Assembly: GCF_029223185.1 (NCBI RefSeq) | Contig: NZ_JARHUG010000026.1 | Location: forward strand, 1-53,227 | Direction: 5' to 3' | Length of the DNA stretch: 53,227 nt | Source of the DNA: Aliiglaciecola sp. CAU 1673 | GTDB taxonomy: Bacteria > Pseudomonadota > Gammaproteobacteria > Enterobacterales > Alteromonadaceae | In this document: one piece after another, positions 1-7,845 of the stretch | Layout: each line of letters opens with the position of its first letter | Position numbering within the stretch: position 1 is the stretch's first letter | The notes under the pieces: model-generated | Seen by the model: only the letters and a program-made list of their open reading frames with translations | Told to the model about the DNA's origin: nothing | Databases searched by the model: none | Made by a program: the position numbers and the translations under genes

Positions 1-566
1 AGAGCGGCAGTCCCAACCCAACATCAAAATAAAGTGTAGCTATTGTTTTGACAAACGGGGGAGTCCATGTAGCTTAGTATACGGCAGGTGTCGGGCTAAG
101 GGAGATAGGTAGCGGGTGTCGGTATATGCGCTATATGGCATAAAAAGCGACAGCTGTCGTCTATGTTCCCTGACCGGATTCTTGCCTGCCTTGGTCAAAT
201 CTCTGAATCTCAACTGTATTTCAGGGGTTGTCTGTTTTCCAGTTTTTTCAGCGACAGCTAATAAAAGCCTCATTTCAAAGGCCCGACAGCCTAGCACCTG
301 CATTTATATACAGTTATATTCTGCGAAGTGATAAGAATAGATAAATGCTGTCTAAAAAGTGTTTTTATCACATCCTATTCAACGTCCGCAGTTCGCTCAA
401 ACCGGCCTACCAAACTGCCATAAGAAACTGCTTTCTCTTAGTGCACGGTCAATTTTGTAGCAGGCTTTGACCGCTGTAAATCGGTAAAGAGCCAAGTTTC
501 AGCGGCCATCGGTGAAGCAGATGGTCCGTCTGGAAACCTTTTTCTTACAGATAGAGAAATGGGTGG
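1..566. other. Gene-poor left end
   Basis: I find no convincing gene here. Short open frames exist on both strands, but none has a ribosome site, a domain I recognise, or a plausible protein composition. A TTGACA sequence at 48-53 resembles a -35 box but has no good -10 at 16-18 bp. The stretch may hold the end of a feature that starts outside the window. Confidence 0.5.
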
Positions 567-676
567 GAGGTAGTGTCGGGTGGGCCTTCACAGACTCTCT
601 GAGACAGGGACGTCGAAGAGAAGACCCCACGGACGGGTTCACGGCGTGTCTGTGAAGGTCTGCCCGGCGCTATCTT
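567..676. repeat. Long G-U-tolerant hairpin repeat
   Basis: Bases 567-595 pair with 648-676 as a continuous 29-bp stem. The core CCTTCACAGAC / GTCTGTGAAGG is perfect. The positions that differ between the arms outside this core are all G-U compatible, so the structure is fully paired as RNA. The 52-base loop carries the motif ACAGGGACG and a CCCCACGGACGGG stretch. It looks like one copy of a dispersed intergenic palindrome rather than a terminator, because there is no U-tract and it sits about 80 bp from the end of the nearest gene. Confidence 0.7.
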
Positions 677-756
677 ATCTCTTCTTTATTTGATTCAAAT
701 GGCTTTGGCAAAATGCAGCCTAGTTGCAGAAAGAGACATTCACTCCCGCCAAGTCC

Positions 757-1233
757 CTACTTCTTCTCAGAATTAAACAGCGGTAGCACCTTACTCTTAT
801 GGTGCTCAAAAACCACGGCGGTTTCGACATTGGCCACTTCTTCGCGGGAGGTGAGGGCGCGGAACACAAATTTGCGCAGGTGGTTGGTGTCGGACACCAG
901 CACATGGATATAGAAGTCGTTTTCGCCGCCCATATGAAACAGGTTAATCACCTCGGGGATTTCCAGCATCTCGTCCCGGAAGGTATTCATCGTTTCTTCT
1001 TTGTGCTTATTGAGTTTGACTGCGCACATGGCTTCCAGGTGGGAGCCTAAGGCGGAGGCATCGAGTTCGTAGAAGGCGGTCTTTAAGACATTGGAGGCCT
1101 GCATTTTCTTGACCCGTTCCAGGGTCGTGGAGGGGGCAACCCCTACCTGCTCGGCCAGGGCTTTATTGTGAATGGTGGCATTGCTATACAAAATATTGAG
1201 GATTTTAATATCCAATTCATCCAACGGCTTCAT
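757..1233 (-). CDS. Lrp/AsnC family transcriptional regulator
   Basis: The protein has 158 residues, the usual size for the Lrp/AsnC family. Residues about 5-60 form the N-terminal helix-turn-helix (LDELDIKILNIL... then LAEQVGVAPSTTLERV). Residues about 70-150 fit the C-terminal RAM ligand-binding and oligomerisation domain. Such proteins bind DNA as dimers or octamers and respond to amino acids. The target and ligand cannot be read from the sequence. It stands alone: the neighbours are the hairpin repeat on one side and the CpxP-like gene, on the same strand, on the other. Family assignment is firm; the specific role is unknown. Confidence 0.93.
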   Translation of the reverse strand: MKPLDELDIKILNILYSNATIHNKALAEQVGVAPSTTLERVKKMQASNVLKTAFYELDASALGSHLEAMCAVKLNKHKEETMNTFRDEMLEIPEVINLFHMGGENDFYIHVLVSDTNHLRKFVFRALTSREEVANVETAVVFEHHKSKVLPLFNSEKK

Positions 1234-1363
1234 CCTACCTTCCCTATTGACTGGTTGATGCTATTGCAAGGAACAATACAGTAAAGCATCAATCTGTCTA
1301 GCATAGGCAAAGGCAATACGCCCCGCGACATCTGCCGCTGGGCGCATTGGTTGTTTTACGCAC

Positions 1364-1768
1364 TTACTTCGAACGCATTTTTTGGAAGGTTTCCATCAGC
1401 TCCTGGCGTTGCTCTTTGCTTAATTGCGAATGCAGTTTGGCCAGGGATTGCAGCGAGGCCAACACCTTTTCGTCTACCCCTGCTTGCCAGCTTTTGTAAG
1501 CTAGCATCATGGCCTCCACATCCAGTTGATCTTTCTCAATCAGCTCGGCCACATAGGCCTTTAACTCTTCCTTGGGCCTTTTAATCTCTGCGGCCAGGGC
1601 GCGGCCCGAGGCCAGCAGTTCAAACGCCAGCTCTTGCTGATATTCGGTGAAGTCATGGGCATCCATAATAAATTCAATCATGCGGTCATTGGCCGATGCT
1701 GTGGTGGCGCCCAGGCTGGCGAAGGTGACTGCGCTTGCGATTACTACGTTACGGATAATGTTTCTCAT
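1364..1768 (-). CDS. Periplasmic CpxP/Spy-like protein
   Basis: This 134-residue protein begins with a signal peptide (residues 1 to about 26, ending ASA-ND). The rest is helical and charged, with two LTxxQ-like motifs: FTEYQ near residue 40 and LSKEQ near residue 117. LTxxQ motifs and this size are typical of CpxP/Spy periplasmic chaperone and sensor-inhibitor proteins. The gene is divergent from a response regulator/histidine kinase pair, the arrangement of cpxP and cpxRA in enterics. The shared 177-bp interval contains phased GTAAC repeats that could serve both directions. I infer that it damps the adjacent kinase or protects periplasmic proteins. The similarity is at motif level only. Confidence 0.75.
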   Translation of the reverse strand: MRNIIRNVVIASAVTFASLGATTASANDRMIEFIMDAHDFTEYQQELAFELLASGRALAAEIKRPKEELKAYVAELIEKDQLDVEAMMLAYKSWQAGVDEKVLASLQSLAKLHSQLSKEQRQELMETFQKMRSK

Positions 1769-1850
1769 AGCCTTGTCCTCTTTGGTTGAACTTGCCTGTG
1801 CAAGTGATGAGTAGGTTATCCAAGGCGTTGCCCTCGTACTTTTCAGCCAG

Positions 1851-1875
1851 GCAACCGAACGTAACGAAAGGTAAC
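1851..1875 (+). promoter_or_regulatory. Phased GTAAC array, CpxR-box-like
   Basis: GCAAC, GTAAC and GTAAC begin at 1851, 1861 and 1871, exactly 10 bp apart with 5-bp spacers. The enteric CpxR box is a direct repeat of GTAAA with a spacer near 5 bp, so this fits an OmpR-family regulator binding one face of the helix. It lies between the divergent CpxP-like gene and the response regulator gene and could control both, giving autoregulation. The binding protein is inferred. Confidence 0.7.
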
Positions 1876-1945
1876 TTTTGCTCCCTGTTGATTGCTATTG
1901 CTTGTCCCGCCCAGGCAAACTAAACATGGGCATTGAGGAGGGCAG

Positions 1946-2632
1946 ATGAAAAACGTATTAATGATTGATGATGACCGTGATTTAAGTGCACGGCTTCAGC
2001 AGTACTTTTCCCAGTTTGATATCAAACTGCAATGTGCTGAGACTCCCTCTTTGGGCCTGAGTCTGTTGGCCAAGGGCCACTTCGATTTACTGCTTTTGGA
2101 TGTGATGCTGCCGGAAAAAGACGGCTTTACTTTGTGTAAGGAAATCCGCCAACAGCATGATCTGCCTATTATTATGCTGACCGCCCGTGGCGAGCTGACC
2201 GACAAGGTCCTGGGCCTGGAAATCGGCGCCGATGATTATCTGCCCAAACCTTTTGAACCCCGCGAGTTGGTGGCCCGCATCGACGTGTTGCTGCGCCGCA
2301 ATCGCGCCGCGCCCACGCAGGAGGAATGCTGGCGTTTTGATGAACTTTGCCTTTATCCGCAACAACATAAGGTGGAGCTAAATGGCGAGGAGATTAGCCT
2401 GACCGGCATGGAGTTTCGCTGCCTGCGGCTTTTAGCCGAACATCCCGGCCAGGTATTTAACCGTGATGAACTATTAAATGAACTGCGCGGTATTGATGCC
2501 GATGTGTACAGCCGCTCTATCGATATCCTGCTCAGCCGCCTGCGCCAAAAGCTTGGTGATGATGCCAATGCGCCCAAATACATTAAAACCCTGCGTAATG
2601 TGGGCTACTGCTTTGTAGGCAAGCGCCAATGA
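1946..2632 (+). CDS. CpxR-like response regulator, OmpR family
   Basis: This 228-residue protein has an N-terminal receiver domain with acidic pocket IDDD at residues 7-10, the phospho-acceptor Asp52 in LLLLDVMLP, and Lys101 in DYLPKPF. It is followed by an OmpR/PhoB winged helix from about residue 130 to the end (LTGMEFRCLRLLA ... YIKTLRNVGYCF). It activates or represses transcription when phosphorylated by its kinase, which is the next gene and overlaps it by 4 bp (ATGA). The divergent CpxP-like gene and the GTAAC array upstream suggest a Cpx-type envelope stress regulator. The start is supported by the GAGGAGGG ribosome site just upstream. Confidence 0.92.
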   Translation: MKNVLMIDDDRDLSARLQQYFSQFDIKLQCAETPSLGLSLLAKGHFDLLLLDVMLPEKDGFTLCKEIRQQHDLPIIMLTARGELTDKVLGLEIGADDYLPKPFEPRELVARIDVLLRRNRAAPTQEECWRFDELCLYPQQHKVELNGEEISLTGMEFRCLRLLAEHPGQVFNRDELLNELRGIDADVYSRSIDILLSRLRQKLGDDANAPKYIKTLRNVGYCFVGKRQ

Positions 2633-3924
2633 AGTTGCCCAAATTGGGCCTGTTTGCCCGGCTGTTTTTCCTTTTTGGCCTGACTACCATTTTGCTGGGG
2701 ATGTGTTTTGCCGCAGCCAAAGCGGTATTTAGCGAAGACAAAGCCAAGGCCCTGGTGGAAGAGCGCCAGGACAAGCTGGTGAAGATGCTGGTCAGGATTG
2801 AAGAAAAATCTGCTAACCCCGAAGACGTGGAAAAGGTGGCCGATGAAATCAAGGGCGATATTCTGATTGCCCATGGCAATGAGCGCTTTAGCACCGATGC
2901 CGATTTCCCGGATCTGTCTGAACTGCTATCCAGGGCCGAGCCGGTCGGCAAGCCCATCGGTGAGCTGTATTTTGTCAAACACAGCAGCGGTTACTATCTG
3001 CTGCACCAATCGGACAAGGGCTGGGTGGCCATCACCTCCAATCCGCTTAATTACGCCATCTATCCCTGGTGGGCGGTGTATTGGCCCTGGATAGCCATGC
3101 TGCTGGTGATTGCCTGCAGTTATCTGATTTTAAGGCGATTGATGGCGCCAATCTTTGCGGCGGTCAATAGCGTCAGGGCCATCAGCACCGGTGATTTCAG
3201 CCGTAAGATTGCCCGTCACCCGCGCAATGAGCTGGCGGAGTTGACCCGCGGCATCAATCAAATGTCTGACGAGCTTAAGGCCATGTTTGATGCCAAAAAC
3301 GAACTGCTACTGGCCATTAGCCATGAGCTGCGCACGCCGCTGGCACGCATGAAAATCTCCCTGGCCATGCTCGAATCCGACGAGGCCGCCAAAGAAATAG
3401 AACGGGATCTGCATCAGATGGATGTGCTGATTGGTCAGTTGCTGGAAGGCGAGCGGCTGGAGGCGGGGCACAAGGCCTTGCATCTGAAAACCCTGTATCT
3501 ACCCAGTTTGATCGAGGAAATCCTGGCGGAGCCCCAGCTTGATGGGCGCATTCAACTGACCGCCAGTGTCCCTGAGCTAGCGCTGCCATTGGATGCAGGG
3601 CGAATTAAGTTCCTGCTACGCAATCTGCTGCTAAACAGCCTTAAGCATAATCCTGAGGGCACCACCGTCAGTTTACAGGTAAGCGAACAGGGCGAGCAGA
3701 TTGAATTGGTGGTAGAAGATAAAGGAAAGGGCATTCCCAAAGAGGCGCTGCCCAGGCTGTTTGAGCCCTTCTTTTGTGTGGAAAACAGTAGCCATCGTGG
3801 CACCAAGGGCACCGGGCTTGGACTGTATCTGTGTCGTAAAATTGCCCTGGCCCATGGTGGCGATTTAGCGGTTCAGAGTGAGCTTGGCAAAGGCAGCCGT
3901 TTTATTTTGACCTTACCCCATTAG
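2629..3924 (+). CDS. CpxA-like sensor histidine kinase
   Basis: This 431-residue membrane kinase has TM1 at about 12-30, a periplasmic loop of about 115 residues, TM2 at about 146-168, and HAMP at about 170-222. The HisKA domain has the phospho-acceptor His232 in SHELRTPLARM. The HATPase domain shows N box LLRNLLLNSLKHN, G1 VEDKGKGIP and G2 GTKGTGLGL. It autophosphorylates in response to a periplasmic signal and passes phosphate to the preceding regulator. The 4-bp overlap implies translational coupling. The small periplasmic domain and the adjacent CpxP-like gene fit an envelope-stress sensor; the actual signal is not visible. Confidence 0.92.
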   Translation: MKLPKLGLFARLFFLFGLTTILLGMCFAAAKAVFSEDKAKALVEERQDKLVKMLVRIEEKSANPEDVEKVADEIKGDILIAHGNERFSTDADFPDLSELLSRAEPVGKPIGELYFVKHSSGYYLLHQSDKGWVAITSNPLNYAIYPWWAVYWPWIAMLLVIACSYLILRRLMAPIFAAVNSVRAISTGDFSRKIARHPRNELAELTRGINQMSDELKAMFDAKNELLLAISHELRTPLARMKISLAMLESDEAAKEIERDLHQMDVLIGQLLEGERLEAGHKALHLKTLYLPSLIEEILAEPQLDGRIQLTASVPELALPLDAGRIKFLLRNLLLNSLKHNPEGTTVSLQVSEQGEQIELVVEDKGKGIPKEALPRLFEPFFCVENSSHRGTKGTGLGLYLCRKIALAHGGDLAVQSELGKGSRFILTLPH

Positions 3925-3930
3925 GAGAAT

Positions 3931-4458
3931 GTGGTGATAGACGGAAAATTAGTCAGGATCCGCACGGTAAAAGAGGCTGATGTGGATGAGCTCTACAGTT
4001 TGTCCTGCGATTATCAGGATGCCGGTGAATATATGCCACTGAGTTTGGTGTCCGAGAGCGCCTTTAAGGCCGAGCACCGGCAAACCGGCTTTTGGCAGGA
4101 CCATTGTGGCAAGTTGCTGGTGGAGGATTTGTCCGGGCGCATGGTCGGCGAAGCCGGCTTTTTTAAAACGGCCCACTATCTGGATGGCAGAGAAGTCTAC
4201 TACCGGATCTTCAGTGGTTACCGGGGGCAGGGCTATGCCAGTGACACCCTGGCGTTGCTGGTGCAGCTATTTTTTGAGTCAACTTCGTTTAATCGTCTGC
4301 AGGCGGTGACTATTGAAGGCAACCAGGCCTCTGAGCATATTCTCAAGAAATCCGGCTTTGTGCTTGAGGGCACAGTGCGCCAGGCGCGCTATTTCAAAGG
4401 CCGTATTGTTGACCTTAACCTTTTCTCCTTGCTGCGCGGTGAGTATCAGGAAAGCTAG
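3931..4458 (+). CDS. GNAT family N-acetyltransferase
   Basis: The protein has 175 residues with a GNAT fold of the RimJ/RimL/SpeG type. Visible hallmarks are the acetyl-CoA loop region FSGYRGQGYASDTL and the C-terminal IEGNQASEHILKKSGFVLEGTVRQARYFKG, which is the usual N.(A)S...Y.K.GF pattern. It transfers an acetyl group from CoA to an amine; the substrate is unknown. It begins 6 bases after the kinase stop, so it is probably the third gene of that operon. The start is GTG at 3931 or a second GTG at 3934; AGGAG at 3923-3927 favours the latter slightly. A role in envelope stress is only suggested by position. Confidence 0.85.
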   Translation: MVIDGKLVRIRTVKEADVDELYSLSCDYQDAGEYMPLSLVSESAFKAEHRQTGFWQDHCGKLLVEDLSGRMVGEAGFFKTAHYLDGREVYYRIFSGYRGQGYASDTLALLVQLFFESTSFNRLQAVTIEGNQASEHILKKSGFVLEGTVRQARYFKGRIVDLNLFSLLRGEYQES

Positions 4459-4524
4459 CGATAAACATCTGGTTTTATCACCTTGTGCTAGGCTTTTGCA
4501 TATTGTCAGCTGCGGCCTATCACC

Positions 4525-4986
4525 ATGAAAAACCCATGCATCGCGCTACTTTGTTCTTTGCTGTCTGCCGGCGTGTTTGCCGACGCACCCAAGCCCGTAG
4601 AACATTTGAATTCGCCACAACATGACGCGAATCTGCCCTTTTCAGAAGCGGTCAGGGTCGGCGACCTGTTATTTCTGGCCGGCCAAATGGGCTTTGATCC
4701 CAAAACCGGCAAGCTGGCCCCAGGGGGGATGAAAGCAGAAGCGCAGCAAACCATGAATAACATCAAAGCCACAATGGAAGGTTTCGGCTACACGATGAAA
4801 GACATCGTTAAGTGCACGGTGATGCTTAAAGACATTGGCCTTTGGGGGGAATTTAATCAGGTATATGTGACCTATTTTGACAAACCCTATCCGGCCCGTA
4901 GCGCCTTTGGCGCCAGTGGTTTGGCCGAGGGTGGGGCGGTGGAAGTGGAGTGCATCGCTTATGTCGGGGATAAGTCCAAAGACTAG
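4525..4986 (+). CDS. Exported RidA/YjgF family protein
   Basis: This 153-residue protein has a signal peptide (residues 1 to about 20, ending VFADA), followed by a complete RidA/YjgF/YER057c/UK114 domain. The family signature is visible: LLFLAGQMGFDPKTGKL, then the C-terminal PARSAFGASGL...VEVECIAYV with the conserved arginine that binds carboxylates. Cytosolic RidA hydrolyses reactive enamine/imine intermediates of PLP enzymes. An exported member must act on something else or on periplasmic deaminase products, so the substrate is open. It lies 66 bp after the acetyltransferase, possibly in its own unit. Confidence 0.85.
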   Translation: MKNPCIALLCSLLSAGVFADAPKPVEHLNSPQHDANLPFSEAVRVGDLLFLAGQMGFDPKTGKLAPGGMKAEAQQTMNNIKATMEGFGYTMKDIVKCTVMLKDIGLWGEFNQVYVTYFDKPYPARSAFGASGLAEGGAVEVECIAYVGDKSKD

Positions 4987-4989
4987 CCC

Positions 4990-5023
4990 GTTACACTTTG
5001 TTACCTAGCGTTACCGCCGTTAA
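4990..5023 (-). promoter_or_regulatory. Second phased GTAAC array (reverse orientation)
   Basis: On the plus strand GTTAC begins at 4990, 5000 and 5010, and a degenerate GTTAA at 5019. Read on the minus strand this is GTAAC-N5-GTAAC-N5-GTAAC, the same triple, 10-bp-phased array as at 1851-1875. It lies about 65-98 bp upstream of the 5088 gene, a suitable position for an activator of that operon. I infer control by the CpxR-like regulator encoded at 1946. Confidence 0.6.
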
Positions 5024-5087
5024 ACCCGCTGTTTTTTGTGGCCTGTAGGATGGCGTTCATAGCAATCACCTACAGAGCGAAAAGCAA

Positions 5088-5771
5088 ATGAACCCAGCAA
5101 ACCCAGGCAAACTTATCGGCGGGCTGTTTTTACTGCAGCTGGTCGGCGGTATCTTCCTGAATTTCTTCTTTTTGGCGCCCTTTAAAACAGACTATGCCAG
5201 TGTGGATGTTGCGGTGCTTACCAGCACCCTGGGCATCGCCACATTATTGTCGTTGGGCTTAGTCTCCATCAACCTGCTGGTTGGCGCTATTGCTTACCAG
5301 ATGCTGAAAACCTCATATCCCGTTCATAGCTTGTTGCTGCTGGCCGTTTCCATACTGGCGGTGGGGATGACAGCGGTGGAATCTAATGAACTGGGGCAAT
5401 ATGTGTCGCTGGTGACACACTTAAAAGCCCAGGGCATACAAGAGCTGGATGCCGGCATGGAGATTTTGCGCAAGAGTCTGGCTTTTAGCCGCAATGAAGC
5501 CCATTTTATGGCCATTGCCCTTTCAAGCTTCAGTTTGTTGTTGCTGTATACCCTGTTGTATCGCGCCACGCATTTGTCTCGCTGGTTGATGGGCTTTGCC
5601 ATTGGCGCCTGTGTGTTGCAACTGATTGCCCTGGGTAACACCCTATTCCAGGGACCGGTGTTGGTGATGTTGCAATTGCCGCTGGTACTGACACAGCTTG
5701 TCCTGCCCCTTGTCTTTGTCTTCAAGGGCCTGGCTTTGACCAATGACAGTGACGTTAAGGAAAAGCCATGA
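5088..5771 (+). CDS. DUF4386-like membrane protein
   Basis: This 227-residue integral membrane protein has about six hydrophobic segments (near 10-30, 45-70, 78-95, 135-158, 165-185 and 190-212). The N-terminal KLIGGLFLLQLVGGI and the overall helix pattern resemble DUF4386 proteins, whose function is unknown. No catalytic motif is visible. It is followed by another small membrane protein whose start overlaps its stop by 4 bp, so the two are co-translated and may form a complex. The phased GTAAC array upstream suggests control by the envelope-stress regulator. The family call is tentative. Confidence 0.7.
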   Translation: MNPANPGKLIGGLFLLQLVGGIFLNFFFLAPFKTDYASVDVAVLTSTLGIATLLSLGLVSINLLVGAIAYQMLKTSYPVHSLLLLAVSILAVGMTAVESNELGQYVSLVTHLKAQGIQELDAGMEILRKSLAFSRNEAHFMAIALSSFSLLLLYTLLYRATHLSRWLMGFAIGACVLQLIALGNTLFQGPVLVMLQLPLVLTQLVLPLVFVFKGLALTNDSDVKEKP

Positions 5772-6445
5772 GCCTGTTAATGTACTTTCATATTCTGGCC
5801 GGCATTGTCGGTGTGCTATCCGGCTTTGCCGTGCTACCGCTTAAAAAGGGTAGCGCCATCCATCGGCTGTTGGGCAAGACGTTTCTGATCTCCATGCTAT
5901 GCCTGGGTTTTAGTGGCGCCATAGTGGCCTGGATTAGGGATATCCCCTTGTCTTTTCTTAACGGTTTGTTGATCAGTTACCTGGTGCTGACGGCCTATCA
6001 GGTCATCAAATCAGCAAACCACCAGGTCACAGCAAAGGACTGGTTACTGTCAGGCTTTGGCGTCGGTATTTTACTGGGCTATGGCTACTACATCGGGCTG
6101 CTGATAAGCAGCGGCGAGGCACAGTTGGGCGGCTTTGATGTGGGGACCTATAGTTTCTTTGCCCTGGTTACCGGCGGCGCCTTGCTGGGAGATGTTCGCT
6201 ACTTGCTGGTAGGTGGCCTTGCCGGCAAAGCACGCCTGATCAGGCACCTGTGGCGGATGCTATTGCCACTTTTTATGGCCACCGCCGCGGTTTTCCTTGG
6301 CCAGGCCAAATTGTTCCCGATAGCCTTGCAGCAAAGCGGCCTGTTGTTTGTGCCGGTATTAACGGTGCTACTGGCACTGGCCTACTGGTTGTACCGCTCG
6401 CGGCAAATGCCGCAATCGCTAACAAAGGAGTTTGGCCAAAGCTGA
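5768..6445 (+). CDS. DUF2306-like multi-span membrane protein
   Basis: This 225-residue protein has about seven predicted membrane spans. It opens with LLMYFHILAGIVGVLSGFAVL and a short KKGSAIHRLLGKTFL loop, a pattern seen in DUF2306-type proteins, where conserved histidines (His8, His33) lie at helix ends and could ligate haem or metal. A further His sits in RLIRHLWRMLL. The function is unknown. The start ATG lies inside the stop region of the previous gene (ATGA overlap), so the pair forms one translational unit. Confidence 0.72.
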   Translation: MSLLMYFHILAGIVGVLSGFAVLPLKKGSAIHRLLGKTFLISMLCLGFSGAIVAWIRDIPLSFLNGLLISYLVLTAYQVIKSANHQVTAKDWLLSGFGVGILLGYGYYIGLLISSGEAQLGGFDVGTYSFFALVTGGALLGDVRYLLVGGLAGKARLIRHLWRMLLPLFMATAAVFLGQAKLFPIALQQSGLLFVPVLTVLLALAYWLYRSRQMPQSLTKEFGQS

Positions 6446-6585
6446 AAAGAGCATGGACAGCCGTTGCTTTACCTGGATTGCCCGGCGGCACCGTTGTTTA
6501 CATTAGGTATTCAGCGCTATCTCCCCGGGCGGTAAAGGCGCATACTGGTATGGTCAAACATTAACCACTGCGAGTCGTCAAACCC

Positions 6586-7833
6586 TTGAAAAACCCTCTT
6601 AAGCTCAAGCACGAAAAAACGGCGCCGACCCTGACTAGGGATATTTTGGCCATGGCGCGTTTGGGGGTGGATGCGGTCGAAGGGGTCACCGATATGGTTG
6701 AAGCCTTGCACCGCACTATCGTTACACTGGCCGGGTTAACGCGTCATGTGGGGCTGGCGGGTGAGCGACGGCCCAGCTCGCTGGTATACGGCACTATCCG
6801 CAAGGTAAATCGCCTGGTCGGAAAAGGCCTGGATGCGCAGTTGAACAACTACCTGGATGACACCGGGATAATGGCACGACCCCTGGCCCGCCATGCGGTG
6901 GTGTCTGCGTTAAACGGGGTTATAGGCGATCGTTTACATGCCCAGGGTAGTCCGCTGGCGATCAGGATGTCATTACGATACGCAGGACAATCTTTGCGCC
7001 CTGATGACATCGCCCCTTTGTTGCATCAGAGCAAAGGTAAAGTGCTGCTTATGTTGCATGGTTTGTGTATGAATGACATGCAGTGGCAACGACAAGGCCA
7101 AGACCATGGCAAGCAACTGGCTGATACCCTTGGCTATGTGCCCCTGTACCTGCATTACAACACCGGCTTGCATATCTCGCAAAACGGCCGTGAGCTGGCT
7201 GCATTGCTGGAATCGCTGTTCCCCGCCCAGGGGCCGCTGACTGAATTGCATATGCTCTGTCACAGTATGGGCGGACTGGTCGCGCGAAGCGCTTGTCATT
7301 ATGCCGGGCATGCCGGTCAGGCGTGGGCCAACTCTCTGGAAAATATTGTTTTTCTGGGCAGCCCTCATCAGGGCGCCCCTCTTGAAAAAGGCGGTAACTG
7401 GCTGGGGCAATTGCTGACCATCAGCCCCTACAGTGCGCCTTTTGTGCCCCTGGCAACACTACGTAGCGCCGGGATCACGGATTTACGCCATGGCAGTCTT
7501 TGTGATGAAGATTGGCAGGGAAAAGATCGCTTTGCCGAGGATAAAAAGCCGCACCCGTTGCCACTGCCATCTGCGGCCCGTTGTTTTACGCTGGCCGGGG
7601 AGGCCGGTGAAAGCGGCGGCACACTGGCCCGTCATGTGATCGGAGATGGACTGGTGCCTGTGAAAAGTGCCTTGGGATGGCATAGTGACAATCGCCGGAA
7701 TTTGAATTTTGCCAATGAAAATCAAAGGGTTATTAAGAAAATCAATCATATGCAACTGCTCAATGACCCGAGGGTTTACCAAATGTTGCAGCATTGGTTC
7801 AGTGATCGGGAGTCGGGCAGGACAGCCCTTTAG
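6586..7833 (+). CDS. Alpha/beta hydrolase, lipase-like
   Basis: Up to 415 residues. An N-terminal helical region of about 150 residues precedes an alpha/beta hydrolase core. The oxyanion region is LLMLHGLCMND, and the nucleophile elbow is CHSMGGLVAR, with Ser inside a Cys-His-Ser-Met-Gly variant of GxSxG. GSPHQGAPLEKGG resembles the PGAP1/triacylglycerol-lipase motif, and the terminal histidine is likely in INHMQLL. It is probably an esterase or lipase of cytoplasmic location, since no signal peptide is seen. The start given is TTG, without a good ribosome site. ATG at 6652 (MARLGVDAV), preceded by AGGG, would give 393 residues and may be correct. Substrate unknown. Confidence 0.85.
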   Translation: MKNPLKLKHEKTAPTLTRDILAMARLGVDAVEGVTDMVEALHRTIVTLAGLTRHVGLAGERRPSSLVYGTIRKVNRLVGKGLDAQLNNYLDDTGIMARPLARHAVVSALNGVIGDRLHAQGSPLAIRMSLRYAGQSLRPDDIAPLLHQSKGKVLLMLHGLCMNDMQWQRQGQDHGKQLADTLGYVPLYLHYNTGLHISQNGRELAALLESLFPAQGPLTELHMLCHSMGGLVARSACHYAGHAGQAWANSLENIVFLGSPHQGAPLEKGGNWLGQLLTISPYSAPFVPLATLRSAGITDLRHGSLCDEDWQGKDRFAEDKKPHPLPLPSAARCFTLAGEAGESGGTLARHVIGDGLVPVKSALGWHSDNRRNLNFANENQRVIKKINHMQLLNDPRVYQMLQHWFSDRESGRTAL

Positions 7834-7845
7834 GTTTGACCTCAA

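Noticed and set aside
48-53. TTGACA as a promoter -35 box
   Set aside because: No acceptable -10 at 16-18 bp and no gene downstream.
40-331. Overlapping open frames of 87 and 71 codons on opposite strands
   Set aside because: No ribosome site, no domain and irregular composition; the two overlap each other.
6250-6564. 104-codon plus-strand frame
   Set aside because: Most of it lies inside the membrane protein gene in another frame; no start signal.
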